Both the position numbers and the translations under genes were made by a program. DNA of 47,727 bases. Source: Roseovarius pacificus. Its GTDB lineage: Bacteria > Pseudomonadota > Alphaproteobacteria > Rhodobacterales > Rhodobacteraceae. Below are positions 16,576-24,491 of the stretch, piece after piece. Every line of letters starts with the position of its first letter. The stretch's first letter is position 1. The stretch covers positions 1 through 47,727 of the forward strand of contig NZ_FRBR01000020.1 of the NCBI RefSeq assembly GCF_900142665.1, written 5' to 3'. A model generated the notes under the pieces. That model saw nothing but the letters and a program-made list of their open reading frames with translations. It ran no database searches and had not been told where the DNA came from.

Positions 16576-18576
16576 CTAGATCCCTTCTCGTACGCCGTTC
16601 TTGCTCCGCTCCATAGTTGCCTCTAACATATCGAGACCATCGACGGCAGAACGCATCTGCGCCTCATCATCCACGCCCACTGTCTCGCAATTCGCAACCT
16701 GGCCCCCAAAATCCATCTCCATCTGTCGTTGTTCCTCGGCGACGACGGCTTGAACGGCGGGCGCGGTCTTCTTTGGGACGACATCGGTTTGCTCTGACGA
16801 TTGGCCATCCGCAGCCTGGCGTGCGGCCACCACATCGGCTTCGGATCCGCCTGACCCGTCCGGCGGCGGCGTCATCGGCATGGCGCGCATACTCAACGGC
16901 AGATTGCCTTGCGGCCCCCCTCCCCCCAGCTCCGGGAACGGCAATTCGCCCGTCTGTGCCGCGTGGATCGCCTTAAACAGCCGATCGTCAAAATACTGGA
17001 TCCGCTTTGCCCGGACCGGCATTTGGGCATCGATCACCATGACGATCTCGTCGAGCGGCAGGCGGCGCGCCTCATCTTCGGGCAGCAAAGAACTTTCTTC
17101 GGTCCGTGTGGACTGGCTGCGTCCTTCGAAGGGGTTCTTGCCGATGGACTGAGACCGCGTGACCACGGTCTTCGTGGTCTTGCCGACAGCCTTGCTCAGC
17201 TCCTCGACGGTCTTCTCATCAGAGGGCGTCAGGTAGAGCTTCACCCCCGCGTTGCCCTGTAGGGCGCGGCGGGTGTTTTCGCCATAGATTTCATCAAGAG
17301 CGGGGATGGTTTGGGTGACCACGGCCAGATGACCACGATAGGTCCGCAAGGTCTCGATGCTTTCGACCACAATGGGCATTTTTCCTAGGCGATTGAACTC
17401 GTCGAGCATGATCATCACGGGCCAGGGCTCGTCGGGGCCGGGGTCTCTTTCCTGCATGGCGGAGAGCAGGTCGGAGAAGAAGAGCCGGATCAGCGGCGCG
17501 AGCGGCTTCACCATCAGCGGCTGGACCACGAGGTAGACCGAAAAGGGCTTTCTCCGGATCGTCCGGAAATCAAAGTCCGACACCGCCGTCGCCTCGTCGA
17601 TCGCCGGGTTCTGCCATTGGTCGAGTCCCGAGGTCATCAGGAGCGAAACGTAGGATGTCAGCGTGTCGTTGTTGGTCGAGGCGAGCCGCGTGAAGATCAG
17701 CTTAGCGGCCCTGTTGTCGACCTCATGGCCCCGCGCGAAATACTCCTTCTGCTTGTTCCCTCCCGAGGCGGCGATGCGGTAGATTTCTCCCAAGGTGGGG
17801 CGCTTGCGCTGGAAGGCCAAGAGGCCCGCCGCCACAAAGAGATCGATCCCGCCCTTGAGGAGGCCCTGCACCCGGTCGTTGTCGCTCTGCAGGAAGAGCG
17901 TCGCCAGAAGCTGCAGTTCCATCTGCTGGCGCGCGGGATCTTTCAGCTCGGAGATGCGCAAGAGCGGGTTGTAGCGATGTGTGCGCTTGCCCTCCCAATC
18001 GGTGGGGGCAAAGCGATAGACTTTGTCGCCCTGGGCGGCGCGGTGGCGGGCCGTGGCTTCGAAACACTCGCCCTTCACATCGAGCGTCACGGCGGAGCCC
18101 TGCCAGGTCAGCAGGTTCGGAATGACGAAGCCAGTGGTCTTGCCGCGGCCCGTGGGCGCGACGATCAGCGCGTGCGGGAAGACTTTCGAGCAGATGTACT
18201 TCGCGCGGGATTTAGGAGAGCCGAGTTTGCCGAGGATGAACCCGGTCCCGGGCGCCCCAAAGAAGCCATTGGCCTTCATCTCGCGCGCAGACTGCCAATG
18301 AGTCTGGCCAAAGCGTGTGAGGGCGGACCCTGAGAGGGCGAGGCCCAGCATAAGGCCGGCGGCGGTAAAGCTGCCGATGATCAGGTGAATAAGTTGCGCG
18401 TCCTCCGGGCGGCGATCGAGGATCGCCAGATAGTTCTGCGCGATATAGGCAAAGTCGATCTCGGCCCCGAAGCCGAGATCCTGATAGGTCAGCACCGCCG
18501 AGGCGATGGTGTAGCCCATGGCCCCGGTCACCAACGTTACCAGAAAGACCCCTGTGGCGATCCGCGCTTTTCCCAT
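16576..18576 (-). CDS. virD4: VirD4/TraG-type T4SS coupling protein
   Basis: About 666 residues. Two N-terminal membrane segments (about 8-30 and 60-85) precede a large cytoplasmic ATPase: Walker A APTGRGKTT and, further on, Walker B MIMLDEFNRLG, then the VVTQTIPAL and RALQGNAG stretches typical of TraG/VirD4. It brings the relaxase-DNA complex to the secretion channel. The ATG at 18576 is used; a TTG at 18588 overlaps the relaxase stop and is possible. The C-terminal 120 residues are hydrophilic and variable. It follows the relaxase on the same strand as one transfer operon. Confidence 0.92.
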   Translation of the reverse strand: MGKARIATGVFLVTLVTGAMGYTIASAVLTYQDLGFGAEIDFAYIAQNYLAILDRRPEDAQLIHLIIGSFTAAGLMLGLALSGSALTRFGQTHWQSAREMKANGFFGAPGTGFILGKLGSPKSRAKYICSKVFPHALIVAPTGRGKTTGFVIPNLLTWQGSAVTLDVKGECFEATARHRAAQGDKVYRFAPTDWEGKRTHRYNPLLRISELKDPARQQMELQLLATLFLQSDNDRVQGLLKGGIDLFVAAGLLAFQRKRPTLGEIYRIAASGGNKQKEYFARGHEVDNRAAKLIFTRLASTNNDTLTSYVSLLMTSGLDQWQNPAIDEATAVSDFDFRTIRRKPFSVYLVVQPLMVKPLAPLIRLFFSDLLSAMQERDPGPDEPWPVMIMLDEFNRLGKMPIVVESIETLRTYRGHLAVVTQTIPALDEIYGENTRRALQGNAGVKLYLTPSDEKTVEELSKAVGKTTKTVVTRSQSIGKNPFEGRSQSTRTEESSLLPEDEARRLPLDEIVMVIDAQMPVRAKRIQYFDDRLFKAIHAAQTGELPFPELGGGGPQGNLPLSMRAMPMTPPPDGSGGSEADVVAARQAADGQSSEQTDVVPKKTAPAVQAVVAEEQRQMEMDFGGQVANCETVGVDDEAQMRSAVDGLDMLEATMERSKNGVREGI

Positions 18577-18584
18577 GGAGGCGC

Positions 18585-20918
18585 TCAATGGACCTGGCCC
18601 CGCTCGGTCTCGCCATCCACATCGCCAGTGCGGTGTTTTTCATACTCGGCGTCGGCAAGATCATCGACCACCTGGCGCAAGGCCTCAGTATTGGCCGTCG
18701 AGGCATCGGATTGAAGATAAACCTTGGCGACATAGAGCCGGTCGAGGCGGTCCTCGAGAACCTTGTCCAGCGCATCGGCATCCCCGGATGTGAGCCGGTC
18801 GAGTTGGCGAACGTCCAGCACCCGCGCGATCTCGCCGCGGAAAGCGTCCCGCTCCGCCTCGGTCTCGAAGGGCGCAGACAACTCCCCTGCCCGCTCATGG
18901 TCCACGACGCGCGCAATCTCGTCTGCGAGACGGTCGATACGGTCAGTCTGCGGCGCCGTTTCATCTCGGGTTGCTAGACGTTCGTCACGCGTGCCCAACC
19001 CGAGCCCCTCGCGCATCTCGGTTTCGCGACGGACCTGATTGATGGCCTCCGTGTCCCGGATATCCACAACGGCGGCATAGGTCGCGCCGAGACCACGGGC
19101 GAGGTGGGACGGCATGTCCGGATAGCGCGCGCGCAAGTCATCCGCGACCGCATCTGCGACAGGCGTGCGGAGGTCGCGTCCCTCCATGATCCGGTCGACC
19201 TCGCGGGTGATCTCGCTGGCGCGGGCCGCATCGGTGATGGTCTCCCTGTAGGGCTCGGACCGGTCGATCACATCGCCCGGCCGTGCGAGCAGGTCCGGGT
19301 GTGCCTCGAGATACGCGCGCTGCTCGGTCTCGATCCGGCGCTCCGCCCGCGAGACAACCTCCCAGACCCGGTCCTCGATCTGCTGCGCGCTCAGGCCGTC
19401 TGCGCGCATCTCCTGACGGATTGTCCCTTCCATCTCCCGCACCGCACCCTGGTGATAGTGGAACCGCTCGCTGACCGGTTCTGCTTCCACGACACCATCC
19501 CGGCGCAGCACGTTCTCCCGTTCCAGCAGCGTACCGAGTTCGACGTGCACATCGTTGAGAATGTCGCGCGCCTGTTCCAGATCAGCGCGACGTTCGAGGT
19601 TCAGGTCACGCGCCTCGGCCACCTTGGAGAGATCATCGGCGATCCATTGATGTTCGAGCGCGGCACTCGAGGCCCTGGTTTCGATCCGGGCGACCACTTC
19701 CGCTGTGCTGATCCCGGTGCCGCGCAGGGCGGTGTCTATGCGCGACCGCAAGTCCGTCTCGGCCAGACGGTCCAGCTGACTGGTGTCGATGTTCGGCTCG
19801 GAATAGATCCCACCCTCCGAGGGGGCGTCTGATAGCGTGGATGATCGCAAACCGAGAGGCTGCATGTGCTGGACCTGCGTCTGGATCTCGATGAGGCGTT
19901 TTTCCAGCACGGGACGTTCCGCGTCGGACTTCTCGGCAATCATGCCCTGCACCCGCGCGAGCTTCTCCGCATAGAGGCTTCTCAGGTCCTCGAAACTTTG
20001 ATCCTCGGCCATATACACATCTCCTGTTCGGTCCACCTGCCCGCCGCGCGCCAGCACCTCGCCCGCGCGGAAGAGGGCCGCGGCAATATCCTCGCGGGCC
20101 TCGCGCGAAGCCTCAGCGGCAAGCGAGTGGTAGATGGTTTTCGTATTGGCGATTTCCGCCAGCGTCCGGGTCAGGTCGGCGCCCACCCGTTCGCGCTCGC
20201 GGGGTGCGCGCCCCTCTTCCTTCGCGGCATAAACTTCGCGGGTAGGGGCGGGGTAATGCACAACCCCGCGATCCACCCGGCGCGTCGCTTCCAGCCGCAC
20301 GCCGTACTTCTCCGCCTCCTCGACCATGGCGAGGCGGAAATCGTCATAGTTGAAGCGGTGGTTGCGCCCGAGGAAAAAGAACTCGCCTTCCTGCGAGCGG
20401 CGGTTCAGCACCAGATGCGCATGCGGGTGATCGCGGTCCTCATGCACCGCGATGATGTAATCGAAATGCCCCTCATCAGTCTGGAAGAACCGCTCGGCCA
20501 CATCCGTCGCGATGTCGCGCACATCCTCGCCGCGCGTGCCGATGGGGAAGGACATGAGCATGTGGGTGGTCTGGCCCAGCTTGGGCTTGAAGCCCGCATC
20601 CCACCGCTTGGCAAAGCGCTCGGTCAGGTCCTTGATGTCACCCGCTTCGAGCTTCGCCTTGCCATCGAGGAACCCGCTACTGTCGACGATATGGGTGGAC
20701 TTGGTGGTGAGGTAATCGAGTTGGTTTGCAAGCTGTGATTTGTTGTGCGTCCCCCCGCCCCGGATCGCCTTGAAGACCGCTGGCCGATGCCCTGTCGCCG
20801 CGCGCATGAGCTGTTTGTGCTTGGCGACATGCAGCCCCTGCATCGAGCCCCGGATCCGGCTCCAGCCGTCCCGGAAGACCTCGCCTGTGACAGCGTCAAC
20901 CGCATCATTCAGCCGCAT
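18585..20918 (-). CDS. VirD2-like conjugative relaxase
   Basis: About 777 residues. The N-terminal third is a relaxase domain: a candidate catalytic tyrosine in NQLDYLTTKS near residue 69, and the three-histidine metal motif HEDRDHPHAHLVLNRR near residue 160. The rest is helical, acidic and basic by turns, without a recognisable helicase. The histidine motif and coupling to a VirD4-type protein fit MOBP/VirD2-like enzymes that nick oriT and stay attached to the 5' end. ATG 20918 is preferred over TTG 20924; either overlaps the mobC-like gene's end. Confidence 0.9.
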   Translation of the reverse strand: MRLNDAVDAVTGEVFRDGWSRIRGSMQGLHVAKHKQLMRAATGHRPAVFKAIRGGGTHNKSQLANQLDYLTTKSTHIVDSSGFLDGKAKLEAGDIKDLTERFAKRWDAGFKPKLGQTTHMLMSFPIGTRGEDVRDIATDVAERFFQTDEGHFDYIIAVHEDRDHPHAHLVLNRRSQEGEFFFLGRNHRFNYDDFRLAMVEEAEKYGVRLEATRRVDRGVVHYPAPTREVYAAKEEGRAPRERERVGADLTRTLAEIANTKTIYHSLAAEASREAREDIAAALFRAGEVLARGGQVDRTGDVYMAEDQSFEDLRSLYAEKLARVQGMIAEKSDAERPVLEKRLIEIQTQVQHMQPLGLRSSTLSDAPSEGGIYSEPNIDTSQLDRLAETDLRSRIDTALRGTGISTAEVVARIETRASSAALEHQWIADDLSKVAEARDLNLERRADLEQARDILNDVHVELGTLLERENVLRRDGVVEAEPVSERFHYHQGAVREMEGTIRQEMRADGLSAQQIEDRVWEVVSRAERRIETEQRAYLEAHPDLLARPGDVIDRSEPYRETITDAARASEITREVDRIMEGRDLRTPVADAVADDLRARYPDMPSHLARGLGATYAAVVDIRDTEAINQVRRETEMREGLGLGTRDERLATRDETAPQTDRIDRLADEIARVVDHERAGELSAPFETEAERDAFRGEIARVLDVRQLDRLTSGDADALDKVLEDRLDRLYVAKVYLQSDASTANTEALRQVVDDLADAEYEKHRTGDVDGETERGQVH

Positions 20919-21498
20919 GGGCAAACTCCCTTAGCGCGGCCGTGGCCTCGAGCTGCATCGCGTCGCGCCGACGCCGCAGGAGCAGATCGATCTCGTCGGC
21001 GGAATCGAGGATGAACCGCGCCAACCCGCGCATCTGCGCAAGGCGCAATTCGGAGAACTCGGCACCCGTGCCGACCACGGCTCCCTGCCCCATCCGGTTG
21101 GCCTTCGTCATCTGCTTTGCGATCTGCGCGACACCATTGCCAACCTCGTGCAGAGAGGCCCTGTAGCGTGCCATCTCTGCTGCCATCTGCGCGTCCGGAA
21201 CGAACACCCCACCCGCCACCTGTATGAGCCGCCGCAGCCCCTCGGCCCGGCTCTCGATCCCCGCCTTCGCCAACACCGCGTCGAGCGCCTCAAGCTCCGC
21301 AGCGGTGACCTTCACACTGACCGCTGAGACCGGGCTCGCGGCATCCGTCTGGCGCTCTGCATCGGCTTTCAGGACGTAGCGCACGGCCCGCGATGTGACC
21401 TCGAAACGCTCAGCCAGCTCAGACGTCGACACACCCTCCGCGGCTTCGCGGACGATTTGCATCTTCTCGATCTCTGTCAGGCGTTTTGTTCGGGACAT
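20905..21498 (-). CDS. MobC-like relaxosome accessory protein
   Basis: A 197-residue protein. Residues 1-50 form a helix-turn-helix (EIEKMQIVREAAEGVSTSEL and onward). The C-terminal half, from VKVTAAELEALDAVLAKAGI to GNGVAQIAKQMTKANR, matches the MobC/NikA-like pattern of oriT-binding accessory proteins. ATG 21498 (MSRTKRL) is chosen because similarity starts there; the frame is open to 21576. It overlaps the relaxase start by 14 bases, so both are co-expressed. The added HTH suggests it may also repress its own promoter in the AT-rich stretch upstream. Confidence 0.75.
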   Translation of the reverse strand: MSRTKRLTEIEKMQIVREAAEGVSTSELAERFEVTSRAVRYVLKADAERQTDAASPVSAVSVKVTAAELEALDAVLAKAGIESRAEGLRRLIQVAGGVFVPDAQMAAEMARYRASLHEVGNGVAQIAKQMTKANRMGQGAVVGTGAEFSELRLAQMRGLARFILDSADEIDLLLRRRRDAMQLEATAALREFAHAAE

Positions 21499-21803
21499 GC
21501 GGAAGAAAGACCCCCTATTTCCTGCCACCTTCCACCAAGGCTGCCCCCACCTTACGATAATACACCTAGCTGTCAATTATATACTTACGTCGCATTCAGG
21601 CTCAGGCAGCCTTGGTGTCCGCTTCACGCCGCGGCCCGCAGGGACGCGGCTCTGCCGCCCTCACCACCGGGCAACCCACCTGTCCTTGGGGTCCCGTCCG
21701 CCAGCCCCGCCCGACGGCCTGGCCGAACGCCACGTGTTCGGACGGAACCGCGGGCGGGCGCAAACCCCACCGACAGGGCGGACAGGCAGGGTCAAGGAGG
21801 GCC

Positions 21804-21823
21804 AGATTTGGGTCCCCAAATCT
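21804..21823. repeat. perfect inverted repeat, candidate oriT hairpin
   Basis: AGATTTGGG, two bases, then CCCAAATCT: a perfect 9-bp palindrome arm pair. No T-run follows on either strand, so a terminator is unlikely. Short perfect repeats next to the nick are what relaxase/MobC pairs recognise. Placement about 300 bases from the mobC-like start supports, but does not prove, an oriT role. Confidence 0.35.
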
Positions 21824-21969
21824 CTGCCGCAAAAACCGGGAGGCCCTGGCCGATAGGTTTTTGTGGATGGCCCCCTTGAGGCTGACTGGCCGGTCTGTCG
21901 CGACCTGATCATTCCGGGGGGAGTGCGTCCGTTGAACGCGCAGGGACCGGCATCCCTGGAACAGGGACA

Positions 21970-22000
21970 GGGCCGCCCCAAGATCGTCCCGGGGCGGCCC
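21970..22000 (-). terminator. strong hairpin after the 68-aa gene
   Basis: GGGCCGCCCC and GGGGCGGCCC form a perfect 10-bp stem with an 11-base loop. It lies 17 bases beyond the stop of the minus-strand gene 22017-22223, with a smaller stem (ATCCTC/GAGGAT, 22001-22016) between them. There is no U-tract, so it may stop transcription weakly, protect the 3' end, or be part of oriT. Confidence 0.4.
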
Positions 22001-22016
22001 ATCCTCGTCAGAGGAT

Positions 22017-22223
22017 TCAGTCCTGGGGATCTTTCGCGCTCGGTGGGAACATCACCAGCTCCGAGACCGCGACCGGGAAGTCGAGCTTGAGGCTGAAGAA
22101 CTCCGAGCCGTCCCCGTTGCGGGTGTTGCGGAACATCGCACCCACGCGCTGAAAACGGGTGCGCTCCTGGCCATCGGTATCGGTGAACTTGACGGGGACG
22201 GTGGCGACGTAGTGGTTGGTCAT
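22017..22223 (-). CDS. small conserved plasmid protein, unknown function
   Basis: A 68-residue protein (begins MTNHYVATVPVKF; core RVGAMFRNTRNGDG then FFSLKLDFPV) that reads like a single small beta-sheet domain. I do not recognise the family, although the layout recalls the short DUF736-type plasmid proteins. A good ribosome site AAGGAG precedes the ATG. That the gene is real is supported by a decayed second copy on the opposite strand at about 22411-22575, sharing both the leader and the protein core. Confidence 0.65.
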   Translation of the reverse strand: MTNHYVATVPVKFTDTDGQERTRFQRVGAMFRNTRNGDGSEFFSLKLDFPVAVSELVMFPPSAKDPQD

Positions 22224-22410
22224 TTGGGTTACTCCTTGTTGCGATGGGGATCACCCGGCACGGGGGCAAGAGGCCCGGTCGCAAGCGCAAATGCGGAGGG
22301 TCCGCGGCCAGCCGTGGAAGCCGTATTTGTGCTTGCCGAAGCGTGAGCTGAGGGCACGAACGGGCCGACCCCGTGCGATCCACATCCATGAGCAAAAAGG
22401 AGTGATCCGG

Positions 22411-22575
22411 ATGATCCTTGCCATCACGCAGTCGCCACCATCCGCGTCCGCGTCTCGCAGATCATGGCCGGGGTGCTGACGGAGCCCGCCCGCGTGGGCG
22501 CGATGTTCCGAAACACCACCCTCGGGACGCGCAAGTCTTCAGCCTCAAGTGGGACGTCTCGACCCCTCGCGTCTT
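22411..22575 (+). pseudogene. decayed inverted copy of the 22017-22223 gene
   Basis: On the plus strand, VATIRV, RVGAMFRNT and FSLKWDV appear in order and match VATVPV, RVGAMFRNT and FSLKLDF of the gene 200 bases away on the other strand, but they are in different frames. At least one frameshift falls after the RNTT codons near 22520 and another probably near the start (ATG 22411). The leader AAGGAGTGATCC (from 22397) also matches the intact gene's AAGGAGTAACCC. This shows an old duplication and inversion with one copy now broken. Confidence 0.6.
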
Positions 22576-22761
22576 GCATCGCTGACGATGTGCGTGAGGT
22601 GCGCCCCATCCCCAGCCCGTACCGATTTAGATGGGCCGCACTCAGACGGACCGGGCGGAGCGACGACAGTGCTGGCCGCCGCGAGCTGCCGATCACGCGT
22701 GACTGACCGCACGCGCCATGAGACATGACGAAAGGGCCGCGCCAAGCGCGACCCTATCTCT

Positions 22762-23691
22762 TCAATCTTGCGCAGTATTCTTCGCCGGGTCCGCAACCCG
22801 CATGACCGTCAGGCCTTTCGCTTCCGCTTTCTGCCCGAGGTTCAGCGCGACCCCGTTGCCACCGAAGAGAACAACCCCGGTCGCCGCGAACTTGTCGTCC
22901 AGCATCTCGTCGTTGCACTTGAACGGCGCCGCCCGCCCATGCGCGGACCAGCGCGGATCGAAACGCGCCTGCGCAACACCCCGTGCGCGAGCCCACCGAG
23001 CCGCGATCATCTCCGCCCCGTGCTTGCCACCCTTGTGGCAGAGGAAGATTTCCTGATTGCGGTTCTGCTTGATCCGCTCGCGAACCTTGTCGAGCGTGTT
23101 GAAGATCACATCAACATCAGTCCAGTCGGTGGCGCCCGAGACGATCAGGGGCACCCCCTCGACTTTCGACTTCTCCGCGGTTTCACGATCATGCTGCTCG
23201 AGGAGCTGCCGGGCCTCGAAGACCGCCCCGGTCTCTTGCGCCCGGACGCTTGCGCGCGAGCCTGCCGCCGGGATGAAGGCGTGACCCGTCTCGATCTCGT
23301 AGCATTCCGCCGCCGCCTCGCTCATCACCTCGATGGCGCTGACAATCTCGCGCAGGTGCAGAAAGCGCGCCTGCGCCTCTTCGAGTGCGGTCTCGGCGAT
23401 CTCCGACCCGTCGTGGGATTTTGCCAGCGCGCCGATCTTGTCCGCAGTGCGGTCGACCTCCTTGCCGAGCGCCACCTTGCGGCGCTGCAGGATCGTGGCG
23501 AGCCCATGCGCCAGCGGTTCGATTTCTGCCTCAAGGCCGGTATTGCGCAATTGACCAAGCAGAGCCTCGAAGCTCTCGCGAATGATGCGGTCGGTCAGGA
23601 CGTGATCCTCCGGGATCGGCAGCTGCGCGTCCTTCTCGGTCAGCCCGAAAAGCTCGATGGTCTCGTAGGTGTTTGCGGTGTCGTAAGCCAT
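22762..23691 (-). CDS. DUF2493-type SLOG-fold protein
   Basis: A 309-residue protein from ATG 23691 (MAYDTANTYE). The N-terminal 190 residues are mostly helical with a possible coiled coil. The C-terminal part is a Rossmann-like domain: GVPLIVSGATDWTDVDVIFNTLDKV at its start, CHKGGKHGAEMIAARWA (the glycine-rich nucleotide-binding loop) and VVLFGGNGVALNL near the end. This is the YspA/cpYpsA-related SLOG (DUF2493) pattern. SLOG proteins bind nucleotides or ligands, and some act in nucleotide-signal conflicts. This gene type is frequent on conjugative alphaproteobacterial plasmids, but its role is unknown. Confidence 0.75.
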   Translation of the reverse strand: MAYDTANTYETIELFGLTEKDAQLPIPEDHVLTDRIIRESFEALLGQLRNTGLEAEIEPLAHGLATILQRRKVALGKEVDRTADKIGALAKSHDGSEIAETALEEAQARFLHLREIVSAIEVMSEAAAECYEIETGHAFIPAAGSRASVRAQETGAVFEARQLLEQHDRETAEKSKVEGVPLIVSGATDWTDVDVIFNTLDKVRERIKQNRNQEIFLCHKGGKHGAEMIAARWARARGVAQARFDPRWSAHGRAAPFKCNDEMLDDKFAATGVVLFGGNGVALNLGQKAEAKGLTVMRVADPAKNTAQD

Positions 23692-24394
23692 GTCTGGTCT
23701 CCAGTGTTCGGTTCCAAGGCCACCACGTGAGTGTGGGGGCATGGCCGAATGCCTGGTTTCCGAATCTGCCCGGGTCAGGGACGGCGCAGCCGCCGGCTTG
23801 CCGGGCGCAAAAGTTTTCCGAGCGCAGCACCCGACACAGGCCCGCGCTCACGCACGGGACCGCCCCAAGCCATATGTACCGCCCTCGCCGAAAAGTTTTG
23901 CGATCCTTGACGCGGGCTGATTTGGGGGCCATCCGGAGGATATGCTTCCACGCTCATGTGTGTGTGTTTAGACGGTAGGTTTGCCCGACCCGAGCAGGCA
24001 AACGGCCCGACCGGACGCGGGAGACGGATGAAGCGGCGGGATCGTTTTGGCCTCAGGCCAAAACAGACCAGAGAGCAATCCGGCGGAGCGGCCGGGGAGG
24101 GACGTGCTCGCGAGGCGGGCAAACCGGGGGCCTGGGTGCAACGCCGCGGTGAGGCCGCATGGCCGAATGCGCGACGGACCGAAGGGCCGTTCTCCCCTGC
24201 GACACGCGAAGCCGAGCTGGGGAGGCCGTGAGGCTGGTTGCTAAGCAGAGGATCAGGAGCTCGCGCTTCCTACTAGAGATCGCACGGCACGACGGAGGTG
24301 ATGTACTCGAAATCTCGCAGAACCGGCGAACAGCGTTGCCAAAGAAGGCAGGATTGTCGCCAACACGTTAGGCTCGCGAGCTTGAGGTTTTGGG
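23692..24394. other. 700-bp non-coding spacer
   Basis: No convincing gene on either strand: open frames here are short, arginine- and proline-rich and lack ribosome sites. The only structure I see is the 9-3-9 inverted repeat at 24044-24064. It separates backbone (SLOG gene) from the second defence block and may be the scar of cargo insertion. Confidence 0.5.
24044..24064. repeat. perfect 9-3-9 inverted repeat
   Basis: GTTTTGGCC, three bases, GGCCAAAAC. It stands alone in the spacer before the second defence block. No poly-T follows either arm. It could be a protein-binding site or a bidirectional hairpin; no function can be given. Confidence 0.35.
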
Positions 24395-24482
24395 CTTTCA
24401 TTCAGTCGGGCCTCAACTTTCAATTAGTCGGCAGTTGACTTTCAATTGGTCGGAGGCGTACTTTCAATCGGTCAAAAGGAGT
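24395..24482. repeat. four tandem 22-bp repeats upstream of the AAA_14 ATPase
   Basis: Units start at 24395, 24417, 24439 and 24461, exactly 22 bases apart. The conserved half is CTTTCAATYRGTCGG (first unit CTTTCATTCAGTCGG) and the other seven bases vary. The last unit runs into the AAAAGGAG ribosome site of the gene at 24492. The period is not a multiple of three, so it is not coding. Two helical turns per unit suits side-by-side protein binding, so an operator array is the simplest reading. Confidence 0.7.
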
Positions 24483-24491
24483 CGCACGGCG

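Larger units (their letters stand above)
21499..22016. other. non-coding region upstream of mobC-like gene, probable oriT region
   Basis: About 520 bases with no credible gene. It starts AT-rich next to the mobC-like gene (promoter-like; a TATAAT lies on the minus strand inside the ATTATATAC stretch around 21577-21585) and turns very GC-rich. It contains a perfect 9-2-9 inverted repeat at 21804-21823 and a strong 10-11-10 hairpin at 21970-22000. In this plasmid class oriT usually lies beside the relaxase operon, so this is the best place for it. I could not identify a nic site by motif. Confidence 0.45.

Noticed and set aside
17617..18333. Plus-strand frame opposite virD4
   Set aside because: No ribosome site or domain; virD4 motifs fill the other strand.
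24395..24482. CRISPR array
   Set aside because: Units are directly adjacent at a 22-base period with no unique spacers of CRISPR length, and no cas gene is present.
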